A stretch of 49,094 nucleotides of DNA from Novipirellula artificiosorum (GCF_007860135.1 NZ_SJPV01000012.1:238035-287128), one strand, 5' to 3'. Positions 9,110 to 18,116 are shown, counted from the first letter of the stretch. Made by a program: numbers and translations. Notes: generated by a model not told the origin, from the letters alone.

Positions 9110-9568
9110 CTAAGCGATGAAGAATGGTTTGGCGGTAATGCTGGCTTCAGTCGTAATGCAATCGATGTTGAGTTCTTCTGCTCGACGAATAAGCTCCTCG
9201 AGTAGCATCGAAGCGATGCCAAGTCTAGCGGTCATGCTACGGAAGCCAAAAATAGGCGTTCGCTTCTCCTGAACGTCGTGAAAGTCCGACCATGGAATCG
9301 GTAGGGGCGGATGACCGGCGCGAAACGGTAAAAGCACTGACATCAGCAAGCCACGCTCCGAGACGCCCAGAGTAAGGCACGAATTGAAATCCACTCCTCC
9401 GATCTTTCCAGATTGACAATAGAAAAACTTGCACTCTATTCTTGCATCGTGTCGGTATCTTTCAGCGAGACGCGACCAACCGCTCAAAAACGCGATCAGC
9501 AAAGATATGCCGCACCACATCAGTGGAAACAGGACAATGAAAAGCAGAATCATGATTGCGGGAATCAA
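9110..9568 (-). CDS. Small membrane protein fused to a GNAT acetyltransferase tail
   Basis: Residues 5-29 are strongly hydrophobic, probably one membrane helix or hairpin. Residues 33-100 (GWSRLAERYR, then GVDFNSCLTLGVSERGL and PPLPIPWSDF) look like a planctomycete hypothetical membrane protein with a cytoplasmic beta-rich part. From about residue 115 the sequence changes to ARLGIASMLLEELIRRAEE and then TTEASITAKPFF. This is the acetyl-CoA-binding helix and end of a GNAT acetyltransferase, normally found at the end of a protein of about 150 residues. The GNAT catalytic half is absent. The gene thus appears to be an in-frame deletion fusion. It may be expressed but is unlikely to acetylate anything. 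Confidence 0.55.
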   Translation of the reverse strand: MIPAIMILLFIVLFPLMWCGISLLIAFLSGWSRLAERYRHDARIECKFFYCQSGKIGGVDFNSCLTLGVSERGLLMSVLLPFRAGHPPLPIPWSDFHDVQEKRTPIFGFRSMTARLGIASMLLEELIRRAEELNIDCITTEASITAKPFFIA

Positions 9569-9623
9569 GTTGTCGTGCCGGCTGGAGGAACTCGTTGATC
9601 AATCTCTCTGACGAAACGGAGTA

Positions 9624-10328
9624 TCAATTCATTCCCAAATCATAGACGAAGTTGGCGGTGGGCGTGACCGCTTCTTTCTTGACGCCAAGTTGCTCGACGA
9701 TGATCACTTGCAGCACATTCCAAATGTCGGTCGCGTTCCACGAGTTGTGTTGCTCAGAGATCTTTGCGTAATTGAGAGCAACGATTTGGGTGACGGGTCT
9801 TCGGTAGTCAGTGTAGGTTTTGGCAGGAAATAGCTGGAAGGGTTTTGTAACGGCTGCGAGAACCAAACCCACAAAAACAATCGTCAATAATCCGAGGAAA
9901 GCACCAAGGCCCGATGCATTGTCGGCGGCGAATGTGGCGTAACAGAACCAGGCCGCCGTTGCGGTAAGCAGAATCGATGTCAGCGTCATCCAATACGGCC
10001 TTTGGAGTGGCGGCATTCTAAGATCCAATTCGTGCCCAAGTCTCGCCCACAATCGCTGGCGTCCTCTCAGCGGCAACGTGTCGGCGATTCTCCACGATGG
10101 GCGAATGCTTTGTGCATCAGTGACGTGGGGAATCAAATGCCGACGCAGCAAATGGAAGGTCGCTGCTGTCACGCAAACGCTGTGATCGCGAGTGATGTCT
10201 TTCGTCAAATCGAGAACGATTGCGTAAAGGTCACCAACGGTTCGTACATTAACCGCTCGGTCCTCAGGGATCGTAATCTCAAATGACTCCTCGACTTCCA
10301 TCACGATTTCAACTGCATCAAGACCCAT
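9624..10328 (-). CDS. Membrane protein with split, circularly permuted acyl-carrier-protein halves
   Basis: The start chosen at 10328 (MGLDAVEIVMEV) removes 40 unconvincing residues of the longer frame. Residues 1-42 match helix II to the end of an acyl carrier protein (VEIVMEVEESFEITIPED, then TVGDLYAIV). Residues 113-134 and 140-161 are two membrane helices, placing both ends on the same side. Residues 201-234 (IIVEQLGVKKEAVTP, then FVYDLGMN) match helix I and the following loop of the same fold. The order is thus inverted, and the break falls exactly at the DSL motif, so the phosphopantetheine serine is absent. It may bind a partner or an acyl-enzyme rather than carry acyl groups. Function is unknown. 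Confidence 0.65.
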   Translation of the reverse strand: MGLDAVEIVMEVEESFEITIPEDRAVNVRTVGDLYAIVLDLTKDITRDHSVCVTAATFHLLRRHLIPHVTDAQSIRPSWRIADTLPLRGRQRLWARLGHELDLRMPPLQRPYWMTLTSILLTATAAWFCYATFAADNASGLGAFLGLLTIVFVGLVLAAVTKPFQLFPAKTYTDYRRPVTQIVALNYAKISEQHNSWNATDIWNVLQVIIVEQLGVKKEAVTPTANFVYDLGMN

Positions 10329-10656
10329 CTTTGTCTTCCAATCCACATGCTCGCGTCGGTCGCGATTGCGTCGACGCACTATTTGGCTGCTCATCGCTCT
10401 ACTGCCACCGCCAGTATACGCCGGGCGCTCCAGGTTAGCTGAGATCAACGGATGTCGGTTGCTTGAAGCCGGTTTTCTCGGTCTCGACTGGTCGGCCGAG
10501 CCTTTTGACCGGCCGTGGCATCAGCACGGCGATCATTTGCGAGCTTTCGATCCAACAATCGATGGCGATGACGGCGTCGCACCATCAGTTATCATACGAC
10601 AGTCGTTTTTCTCACAGTCAATCTATTTCCTCCCAGCTCTCAAAACAGCTTGCATC

Positions 10657-12927
10657 ATGTCTCGCACATTAAAAAGCTTCGCCAAACACGACCAATCGAC
10701 CGCCCCGAACGGACAACGGCAAGTGCAGCGAACGCACAGCGAATCCGCTCTCAAATTCGTCCACAAACGTTGTCGCCGCAATGGGGTTCTGACGCTCTTG
10801 GCGGTGTGCCTGCTGTGCAACATCACTCTCGGCGAAGAAGGCATGTATCCGATGAGCGAGCTGCAGCGACTCGACTTGAAAGGGCGCGGTATCGAATTAA
10901 CGGCCGCGGAACTGTTCAATCCAAATTCGATTAGCTTGGTGGACGGCGTTTGCCGCGTGAACGGCTGCACCGGCTCGTTTGTATCGCCTGAGGGCTTGAT
11001 TATCACCAATCATCATTGCGCCTACGGTGCGATCCAGAAGGCGAGCACCGCCGAACATGACTACTTAGAAGACGGTTTTCGAGCGGACTCGCGAGACGAA
11101 GAAATCCCGGCACCCGACTACACGGTCCGCGTAACCGAAGACTACCGCGATGTGTCCGGCGAGGTGTTGCGCGTGGTGACGGCCAACATGGACTTCTTGC
11201 AGCGCACGCAGGCCATCGAAAAACGCTGCAAGGAATTGGAAGCGGCAGCCGAGGCCGAAGAGCCGAAGCTACGAGCCGAGGTGGCGGAGATGTTCGTCGG
11301 CAAGACGTACGTGCTCTTTCTATACACGTATCTGAAGGACATTCGACTTGTCTTCGCGCCGCCACAATCGATTGGCAACTTCGGCGGCGAAGACGACAAC
11401 TGGATGTGGCCCCGACACACGGGCGACTTTTCGTTTATGCGAGCTTATACGGCGCCCGACGGCAGCAGTGCGACGTACTCGCTGGAAAATGTACCTTATC
11501 GCCCCAAGCGATCGATTCAAGTCTCGGCCGAAGGCGTGGAGGAAAACGACGCCGTGTTCCTGCTCGGCTACCCGGGTCGTACCGCGCGGCACAAGACGGC
11601 TGCGTTTCTGAACTACGAACAGAATACGCGACTGCCGACCATCGTTGAACTTTACAACTGGCAGATTGATGTGATGACCGAAGCCGGCAGACAGGACCGT
11701 GGTGTCGAAATTCAACACGCATCGCGTATTCGCTCCCTAGCCAACACGGAAAAACGTTCTCGCGGGCAGCTGCAAGGCCTTTTGCGGGCCGACATCGCGG
11801 CCACACGGGCAGCCGAGGAAACGAAGCTGCAAACGTACATCGAGCAGGACGCTCAGCGAAAACAGACGTATGGACATCTACTGAGCGAGATCGCGTCGGT
11901 TTACGATGAAATCGAACAAGCAGCGACACGAGAGATTCTGCTCAGCCAACTCCGCTCGGGCAGCCGGATGGGTGCGGTCGCTTACTTTCTTTTCGACGCA
12001 GCAGTCGAGCGAACCAAGCCGGACCTGGAACGCGAAAGCGAGTACATGGATCGCAATTGGCAGCAATCGACGCAGACCTTGCTGACTTCGCTGCAAGATA
12101 TCCATCAACCGACCGAAGCAATCATCTTGGCTGGCCTGCTCGAACGACTGAAGGCCATCAACGCGAATCAACAAATCCCGGCGTTAGCGGAATCGTTGGC
12201 CGACCAAACGGACCTGTTGGCGCTGGCCACTCGCCTGACCCAGCAGAGTCGTTTGAATGATCGCCAGTTCGTGCAATCGTTGCTCGATTCGACGCCAGAA
12301 CAGCTGCAGCAAACCGACGATCCCATGTTAAGCTTTATCGTCAAACTCCATCCGCTGTTCGACGAGATTCGACGCCAGGATAAAGTTCGAGAGGGCAAGC
12401 TAAGCGAACTCTACGGTTCGCTCGTCGATGTCAAACAACAGTACTTGTCGGCCGATTTTGTGCCCGATGCCAACGCGACGCTCCGCTTTACCTGCGGCTA
12501 CGTCCGTCGCTACTCGCCCGAAGACGCGGTCGTCAAATTGCCAATCACGACGCTGAGCGGCGTGATCCACAAGACAACTGGTGTTTCGCCATTCATCACA
12601 CCCGAAGCCGTGTTGACCAAATACGCCCAACAGGACTTTGGGCCGTTCAAGAACGAACAGCTCGGCGATGTACCCGTCGCAATCCTGTACAACACCGACA
12701 CCACCGGCGGCAATTCGGGCAGCCCGATTTTTAACGCTAGAGGAGAATTGGTGGGGGTCAATTTCGATCGCTGCTTTGAGGCGACCATTAATGATTTTGC
12801 TTGGGACGAAAGCTATAGTCGTTCGATCGGCGTCGACATCCGTTATGTGCTGTGGATTACCGGCATCGCTTACGGAGCCAACCACTTGCTGGAAGAAATG
12901 AATGTCCCCGTAGCGGTAGCCAACTAG
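10657..12927 (+). CDS. S46 family dipeptidyl-peptidase, DPP11-like
   Basis: From the Met at 10657 the product has 756 residues, near the roughly 720 usual for the family; the frame opens upstream to 10366 without homology. A long basic n-region precedes the hydrophobic core VLTLLAVCLLCNITLG. MYPMSELQRLDL begins the mature enzyme. The chymotrypsin-like triad is visible: His in IITNHHC (about 119-120), Asp in RHTGDF, Ser687 in GGNSGSP. Eighteen residues after that Ser lies Arg705 (VNFDR); the equivalent Arg in DPP11 selects Asp/Glu at P1, where DPP7 has Gly. It should release acidic dipeptides from peptide N-termini in the periplasm. The TAG stop lies inside a palindromic element. Confidence 0.85.
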   Translation: MSRTLKSFAKHDQSTAPNGQRQVQRTHSESALKFVHKRCRRNGVLTLLAVCLLCNITLGEEGMYPMSELQRLDLKGRGIELTAAELFNPNSISLVDGVCRVNGCTGSFVSPEGLIITNHHCAYGAIQKASTAEHDYLEDGFRADSRDEEIPAPDYTVRVTEDYRDVSGEVLRVVTANMDFLQRTQAIEKRCKELEAAAEAEEPKLRAEVAEMFVGKTYVLFLYTYLKDIRLVFAPPQSIGNFGGEDDNWMWPRHTGDFSFMRAYTAPDGSSATYSLENVPYRPKRSIQVSAEGVEENDAVFLLGYPGRTARHKTAAFLNYEQNTRLPTIVELYNWQIDVMTEAGRQDRGVEIQHASRIRSLANTEKRSRGQLQGLLRADIAATRAAEETKLQTYIEQDAQRKQTYGHLLSEIASVYDEIEQAATREILLSQLRSGSRMGAVAYFLFDAAVERTKPDLERESEYMDRNWQQSTQTLLTSLQDIHQPTEAIILAGLLERLKAINANQQIPALAESLADQTDLLALATRLTQQSRLNDRQFVQSLLDSTPEQLQQTDDPMLSFIVKLHPLFDEIRRQDKVREGKLSELYGSLVDVKQQYLSADFVPDANATLRFTCGYVRRYSPEDAVVKLPITTLSGVIHKTTGVSPFITPEAVLTKYAQQDFGPFKNEQLGDVPVAILYNTDTTGGNSGSPIFNARGELVGVNFDRCFEATINDFAWDESYSRSIGVDIRYVLWITGIAYGANHLLEEMNVPVAVAN

Positions 12928-13054
12928 TGGGCCGTCAATGTAATAATTGCGAGTTGGGACGTAGTGGACTTCGCCAGAAGTCCTTAAGAACATTTGAGTT
13001 ACTGATTTCTGGCGAAATCCACTACCCTAAACTTTCATGCTGACGGTCCACTAG
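12924..13054. mobile_element. 131-bp nested palindromic (MITE-like) element
   Basis: The outer arms are 12924-12937 (CTAGTGGGCCGTCA) and 13041-13054, reverse complements at 13 of 14 positions, both ending in CTAG. The inner arms are 12961-12982 (GTAGTGGACTTCGCCAGAAG..) and 13004-13025, matching at 20 of 22 positions. It encodes nothing. Its first CTAG contributes the TAG stop of the peptidase gene. The size and structure fit a non-autonomous mobile palindrome. Confidence 0.75.
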
Positions 13055-13189
13055 AGTTGCCCCGCTTGTTTTTGAAATCAAGGACGTTCAAACAGCCATA
13101 ATCAAACAACTCGGTGGCGAGCGTTCGCCGGCAAAGGCTCTGCCAGATTTCCCAAAACAGAGAAGCCGCCGCAATGGAGTTGTGCACAG

Positions 13190-13396
13190 GGAAGCGGCCT
13201 TTCACGATTGTCCAGCTTGACGCGACCGGGTAACTTGGAACGCAGAATCTCGTTCTCCGCCTTCAGCTAGCGAATTTGCTGGGCCAGTTCGCGTGCGCGT
13301 CAGCGACGCAAGCAGTGACAGAAGTGGGTGGACAACGTTCGCCATCTTGCGATCAAATGCCTTGCAAATCCAGGGATAATTAGAGTGGCAAAGTAG
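13190..13396 (-). pseudogene. Transposase N-terminal relic (copy 2)
   Basis: On the minus strand an ATG at 13345 starts MANVVHPLLSLLASL. A frameshift then leads to ELAQQIR, an in-frame TAG, and LKAENEILRSKLPGRVKLDN before the similarity ends. The leucine-rich LKAENEILRSKLP motif marks the N-terminal part of planctomycete integrase-type transposases. The same gene start is preserved at 2642-2735. Apart from this relic and the palindrome before it, the 557-bp gap up to 13485 holds nothing recognisable. Confidence 0.6.
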
Positions 13397-13484
13397 CAAA
13401 GCTCTTTTTGTACCCCGCTCAAGCGTCGAGCGTACGCACGCTGTAAGAATTCCCCGACACAACATTCGATTAGGCTACCATTTC

Positions 13485-14762
13485 ATGCTCCGCACTCTCC
13501 TCGCGATGTTGCTGACCGTCACGATTTCTTCCGTACTGGTCGCCGAAGACTGGCGAGGTTGGCGTGGTCCAACCATGGACAATCACACGCCGGAATCAGC
13601 CAATAAGGCGATTCCACTCACTTGGTCCGAGTCCAGCAACGTCCTGTGGCGCAGTCCGGTGCCTGGGAGGTGCCATGCGAGCCCCATCGTTGTTCACAAG
13701 AGTATCTTCGTGCTCACACATGAACCCGCCACAAAGACAATCTCGTTGTTGCGATACAACCTTGACGATGGCAAGCAGCTCGGTCGTGTGATTCTTCACG
13801 AGGGTGTCGAAACACCCGAGTATATGCATAAGAAGAATACGTCTGCTCCGGGAACACCCTCGAGTGACGGCAATGCGGTCTTCGTTGCTGTTCAGGTTAA
13901 TGACTCGGTACAGGCCAGCGCGGTTTCACTCGACGGAAAAATCCTGTGGCAGGAAACCGTTGCTCCGTATCGCAAGAGCAGCAATTTTTGGTTTGGCTAC
14001 GGTGCGTCGCCTCTGTTACTTAAAGACTCCCTGGTGGTCGCTGTCGATATGGACAATGACCAGAGTGGGCTGTACGCGTTGGCAAAAGATAGCGGTAAAC
14101 AAGCTTGGAAGACCCCGCGTCCAAAGGCCGCCAGTTACTCGTCACCGATTCTGGCAACGGTTGACGGTCGACCCCAGATTCTGATCAGTGGCGGTTCCGA
14201 AGTTTCGGCCTACGACCCGACCAATGGGAAACCACTTTGGACGGTTCCGGCCACCAGCGATGTCACTTGTGGGACGATCGTCTGGAAGGACTCCATGGTG
14301 TTTGCCAGTGGTGGCTTTCCCGACGCAGGCACCTTTGGAATCAAGGTGTCTCACAACAGCGCAGAGGTCGTTTGGCAGAACATGGTCAAGTGCTACGAAC
14401 AGTCGATGCTTGTCGTCGGTGACTACGTGTATGGAATTGCGAACAACGGTATCGGCTATTGCTGGCGAGCATCGGATGGAGAGCAAATGTGGCGAAAGCG
14501 TATCAACGGGCCCCACAGTGCTTCGCCATTGCTGGTTGGTGACCGCATCTACGCGTCTAACGAACGCGGCGAGACATTGGTCTTTCGAGCGACACCCGAT
14601 GGCTTCAAGGAACTGGCGAACAATCGTCTGGGCGACAATTCGTTCGCGTCACCCATCTACGCCGATGGCAAATTGCTCCTCCGGCACGCGTCCACGGACT
14701 CGGGAGAACGAAAAGAGTTCCTTTATGCAGTCAGTAAGACCGCAGACAAAACTCCAAAATGA
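13485..14762 (+). CDS. Secreted PQQ-binding-like beta-propeller protein
   Basis: The 425-residue protein has a signal peptide (LLAMLLTVTISSVLVA) and begins its mature part with EDWRGWRGP, typical of planctomycete propellers of the BamB/quinoprotein-like superfamily. Repeated blade motifs with a docking Trp are visible: LDGKILWQE, DSGKQAWKTP, TNGKPLWTVP, DGEQMWRKR. These stabilise a seven- or eight-blade propeller. There is no catalytic dehydrogenase signature or cytochrome motif, so it more likely binds a partner or glycan than oxidises an alcohol. It is followed after 49 bp by the broken sulfatase, the usual neighbour of such propellers in planctomycetes. Confidence 0.8.
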   Translation: MLRTLLAMLLTVTISSVLVAEDWRGWRGPTMDNHTPESANKAIPLTWSESSNVLWRSPVPGRCHASPIVVHKSIFVLTHEPATKTISLLRYNLDDGKQLGRVILHEGVETPEYMHKKNTSAPGTPSSDGNAVFVAVQVNDSVQASAVSLDGKILWQETVAPYRKSSNFWFGYGASPLLLKDSLVVAVDMDNDQSGLYALAKDSGKQAWKTPRPKAASYSSPILATVDGRPQILISGGSEVSAYDPTNGKPLWTVPATSDVTCGTIVWKDSMVFASGGFPDAGTFGIKVSHNSAEVVWQNMVKCYEQSMLVVGDYVYGIANNGIGYCWRASDGEQMWRKRINGPHSASPLLVGDRIYASNERGETLVFRATPDGFKELANNRLGDNSFASPIYADGKLLLRHASTDSGERKEFLYAVSKTADKTPK

Positions 14763-14811
14763 ACGGCGAAGCCTGCTTCACAGTAATCGAGATGGCCCCA
14801 CGGAAAAGCGA

Positions 14812-15561
14812 ATGATGATGATGACCAATCCTAAATCCTATTTCTTCATTGCAACGGTAGCTGCGCTGAGTGTCTTCTCGGTTGCGTACGGTCAGGAATC
14901 AAGAACTGAAGAAAAAACGCCGAACGTCGTTTTGATCATGGCGGATGATCTCGGCTGGAAGGACCTTCATTGCTACGGCAACGACAAACTTGATACGCCC
15001 AGTATTGATCGGCTCGCAGAGCAGGGTTTGCTGTTTACGGATGCCTATTCGGCAGCGCCTGTTTGCACGCCGACACGAGCGGCGCTAATGACGGGAGAAT
15101 CACCGACTTACGCTGCGATGATCGAGGGAATGGATGAATCGATCGGGAAGCTATTGAAGGCAATTGAAGAACAGGGCTTGAATGATAATACGCTGGTAAT
15201 CTTCACCTCGGATAACGGACCGTTTGCGGCCAATGTCAAGCCGTTGCGGGCGGAGAAGTGCTACCTGTATGAAGGCGGAATCCGAGTTCCCATGATCGTT
15301 CGATGGCCCGGTCGTGTGATGCCTTCGACCAGAACCTCAACGCCCGTGATCATCATGGACATTCATGCAACGATTCTTGAAGTCGCAAACCTAAAGACTG
15401 ACCCCTCCAACACTCCGGATGGGGTCTCTTTGTTGCCGATGCTCAAGGACGAATCGAAATTGGAACGTGAGTCGATCTATTTCCACTATCCCAATTACGC
15501 ATTTCATAAAGGGAATCGACTGGGAAGCGCGGTTCGATCCGGTGACTTTAAGCTGATTTAG
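14812..15561 (+). pseudogene. Sulfatase pseudogene with internal deletion and premature stop
   Basis: A run of four ATG codons precedes a signal peptide, then TPNVVLIMADDLGWKDLHCY with the metal-binding DD. CTPTRAALMTGESP holds the formylglycine-forming Cys (about residue 85). Immediately after SP the sequence jumps to YAAMIEGMDESIGKLL, a segment that normally lies roughly 200 residues later, so the middle of the enzyme is gone without breaking the frame. The C-terminal part (FTSDNGPFAANVK, then YEGGIRVPMIVRWPGR) is well kept up to GDFKLI, where a TAG interrupts. Beyond the stop the frame continues with YDDDSIELYNLKEDISE. A product could be made but would lack much of the active-site framework. 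Confidence 0.8.
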
Positions 15562-15606
15562 TTCTATGACGACGACTCGATCGAACTCTACAATCTAAAA
15601 GAGGAC

Positions 15607-15753
15607 ATCAGCGAAGCGACGCTCGGTCGCTGGCAAAGCCAGTACGGCGGCATGAAGAGCGAAGAAGCCAAACGATTGAAATTGCTCGAGGAAGAGAACA
15701 ATCGGCTACAACAACACCGACACCAAGGGCACCAACATTCTGAAACCTCATGA
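15607..15753 (+). pseudogene. IS3-family OrfA fragment joined to the sulfatase end
   Basis: In the same frame as the sulfatase, DISE continues directly into ISEATLGRWQSQYGGMKSEE and then AKRLKLLEEENNRLQ. This is the helix-turn-helix/leucine-zipper part of IS3-family OrfA proteins. The junction falls in a short stretch (ISEA) that both families share. The rest of OrfA, OrfB and the IS ends are missing. The frame closes at TGA 15751-15753. Confidence 0.7.
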
Positions 15754-15813
15754 CAGGAAATCCACCCATTCGTTGGACGGAGACTTCAGCTCGACAGGTT
15801 GGCCACCGGATTG

Positions 15814-16218
15814 CTATTTGCTTGGTGTCACCGTGTAGACGATCTCGACTTTTTCGATAAGTCCCTTTTGCTTCAGTTCTGGGTTAAGGACCTTCTTCCA
15901 TTGGTCGCTTTGATAGAAAGCAGCCCGTTCTTCCGGCATGTTGGCCTTACTCGAAAACTGACGGCTCCATACAAACAGGTTCTCGTCTTCCAAAGTTCGG
16001 TAGGCACTGAGGATCTTGATACCGGCCTTTTCCTGCGGCTCGACCAGTTTGTCGTGAAAGAAACGCACCCATTCGTCCATCTTTCCCTCCGCCACTTTGT
16101 AAACACGTACTTCAACGATGGGGTCTTCATGGTGGTCCGCCAGAAGTCGGGAAGAGTTGCCAAATATAAGCGTGATGCCTAGAACAAGGAGTGAGACTTT
16201 TCGAGTGATAGGTGACAT
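15814..16218 (-). CDS. Secreted NIPSNAP-domain protein
   Basis: The 134-residue protein has a signal peptide (VSLLVLGITLIFG, cut near LLADHH). The body is one ferredoxin-like NIPSNAP domain: VEVRVYKVAEGKMDEWVRFF, then LSAYRTLEDENLFVWSRQF, and ERAAFYQSDQWKKV. The Arg/Tyr start strand, WVRFF helix and W-K-K end are typical. In planctomycetes such small exported proteins are common and their function is unknown. The domain resembles antibiotic-monooxygenase-type dimers. It is convergent with the broken sulfatase and has no operon partner. Confidence 0.8.
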   Translation of the reverse strand: MSPITRKVSLLVLGITLIFGNSSRLLADHHEDPIVEVRVYKVAEGKMDEWVRFFHDKLVEPQEKAGIKILSAYRTLEDENLFVWSRQFSSKANMPEERAAFYQSDQWKKVLNPELKQKGLIEKVEIVYTVTPSK

Positions 16219-16742
16219 GCTGTGTGTCCTTGGTGGTTAATCCGAGTTCGTATGTTCCGGACGGTGTAGGGTAAACGTATTCAGCCGAGCATTAGACACA
16301 ACGAAAAGTGGTCTTTCAAGTATTATTTATGGACGTATCTCAGCCGTCGGATTCTCGGTACTCGGCGAGATCCAAACTTGCCGTGATCCCAGGTGAATAA
16401 ACACGATGAAGTAAAGATCAACTTACCGTTAATCTGCTCCGGTGGAGAGCCAAGTTCTCCGTTTGTGTTAGCCGACAATTTTGTCACGAAACCGAACGCA
16501 ACGGGTTAACATAAAGCTGTGAACCGAGAGATAGAATTATGACGGTTGAGTTCTGACCGCTTCGCCCGACCGAAAACCCTGTTTCGTCCGCAATCTCATG
16601 CAGCCCAACAACTTTCGGTCATCCACGAAACAAAGAACCTGCTTCAACTGAGTTGTGTACAGGGATCGGAGAGTTCAGAATTGGCTTGCACGGACGAATC
16701 ACGTCGTTCGGAGTTTGCACTGCCTTTATTTAGGAGTCACCG

Positions 16743-18116
16743 ATGTCCCGAAAGAAGCTACCTAAGCGACGTCTTAAACGGAGGGAACGTCCACCGGATC
16801 CGCAGACTGAGTTGGAGCGTGCGTTTGGCTTGCATTGCCGAGGTAAGATCGCGGAGGCCGAACTGATTTACTCGCGTCTGTTCGAGTTGGGACGGCCGAG
16901 TGCGATCCTCGCTCACCTGCGTGGTCGAACCGCTGTGGAATTGGGAAATCTGGACTTCGCCCTTGAACTGCTCACTCTGGCGACGCGATTGGATTCAGCT
17001 TCCGACGAGGCATTCAACGACCTGGGAAATGTCTTGCAGGAACTCGGTCGTCCGGACGAGGCGTGCGCGGCGTACCGCAGAGCGGTTGAGATCAATCCCC
17101 ATAGCGACATGGCCTGCAAAAACCTGGGCCTTGTCTTGAAGGAATTGGGACGCAGCGAGGAAGCTCGAGAGGTTTTTCAGCAAGCGATTCGGTCGCAACC
17201 GAACGACGCAAAGACTTACTTCCATTTGGGCCTGTTGTTCAGAGACCAAGGTGACTTGAAGCAGGCGGCGGCGATGTTCGAAGATGCGATCCGCTTGCGC
17301 CCGGAAATGCCAGATGCTCACCAAGCCCTGTGCGCGGTACTGCGACAGGATGGGCGGGACATGGACCTCGAACAAGCTTTCCAACATTGGATTCAATGCG
17401 ACCCGGACAACCCGGTTGCAGCTCACATGGCTGCTGCGATGAAAGGTATGCAGGTTCCATCGCGAGCCTCCGACGGTTACGTCCAATCCGTGTTTGACGA
17501 GTTCGCCGCGACGTTTGACCAACATCTTGCCGAGTTAGAGTACCATTTGCCGGAAAGGATCGGTGAACTTCTATCGAGGGTCTATCAAGACCGGTCACAA
17601 AACTTGACAGTCCTGGACGCTGGCTGCGGCACTGGATTGTGCGGTGTCATCCTACGTCCTTGGGCTCGGTGTTTGGATGGTGTGGATCTTTCTTCCCGGA
17701 TGATCGAACAGGCCAAGGAGAAGCTGATTTATGACCATTTGGTCAAAGCTGAATTGGGCGAGTTCTTGGCCGAACGGTTGTCCCAGTACGACCTGATCAT
17801 CGCGGCGGATACACTCAACTATTTCGGTGACTTATTGCCCGTGTTGCTGGCAGCTCATGCAGCTCTTAAGACGGACGGACGCTTGCTGTTCTCGCTGGAA
17901 TCGCATCCCGCGGCCGGAGAACCGTTCCGGCTGAACCCGAATGGAAGGTACTCGCACAGCCCCGGCCATGTGCTCAAGTTGCTGCAGGCCAGCGGTTACG
18001 AACTAGAAGCCAGCAATGAAGTTATCCTGCGACAAGAAGCTCATGCACCCGTACTCGGTCTGTTGATTCTGGTGCGTCGTTCGAGCAATTCGGCATTGAC
18101 TGTTGAAATGCGATGA
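16743..18116 (+). CDS. TPR-repeat protein with C-terminal SAM methyltransferase domain
   Basis: The 457-residue protein starts with a basic tail (SRKKLPKRRLKRRERPP). About six TPR units follow (for example DEAFNDLGNVLQELGRPDEA and DMACKNLGLVLKELGRSEEA) over residues 20-210. The C-terminal half is a Rossmann methyltransferase: VLDAGCGTGLCG (motif I, about residue 290), DGVDLSSRMIEQA (motif II) and YDLIIAADTLNYFGDL (motif IV). The linker FDEFAATFDQHLAELEY is usual in TPR-methyltransferases. It should use S-adenosylmethionine, with the TPR part selecting the substrate; small-molecule or protein targets are both possible. There is no signal peptide. The 520-bp gap upstream shows no gene, and the gene stands alone. 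Confidence 0.8.
   Translation: MSRKKLPKRRLKRRERPPDPQTELERAFGLHCRGKIAEAELIYSRLFELGRPSAILAHLRGRTAVELGNLDFALELLTLATRLDSASDEAFNDLGNVLQELGRPDEACAAYRRAVEINPHSDMACKNLGLVLKELGRSEEAREVFQQAIRSQPNDAKTYFHLGLLFRDQGDLKQAAAMFEDAIRLRPEMPDAHQALCAVLRQDGRDMDLEQAFQHWIQCDPDNPVAAHMAAAMKGMQVPSRASDGYVQSVFDEFAATFDQHLAELEYHLPERIGELLSRVYQDRSQNLTVLDAGCGTGLCGVILRPWARCLDGVDLSSRMIEQAKEKLIYDHLVKAELGEFLAERLSQYDLIIAADTLNYFGDLLPVLLAAHAALKTDGRLLFSLESHPAAGEPFRLNPNGRYSHSPGHVLKLLQASGYELEASNEVILRQEAHAPVLGLLILVRRSSNSALTVEMR

Noticed and set aside
14188..14811. N-terminal extension in front of the sulfatase pseudogene
   Set aside because: This part is an out-of-frame shadow of the PQQ propeller; the sulfatase signal peptide starts at 14812.
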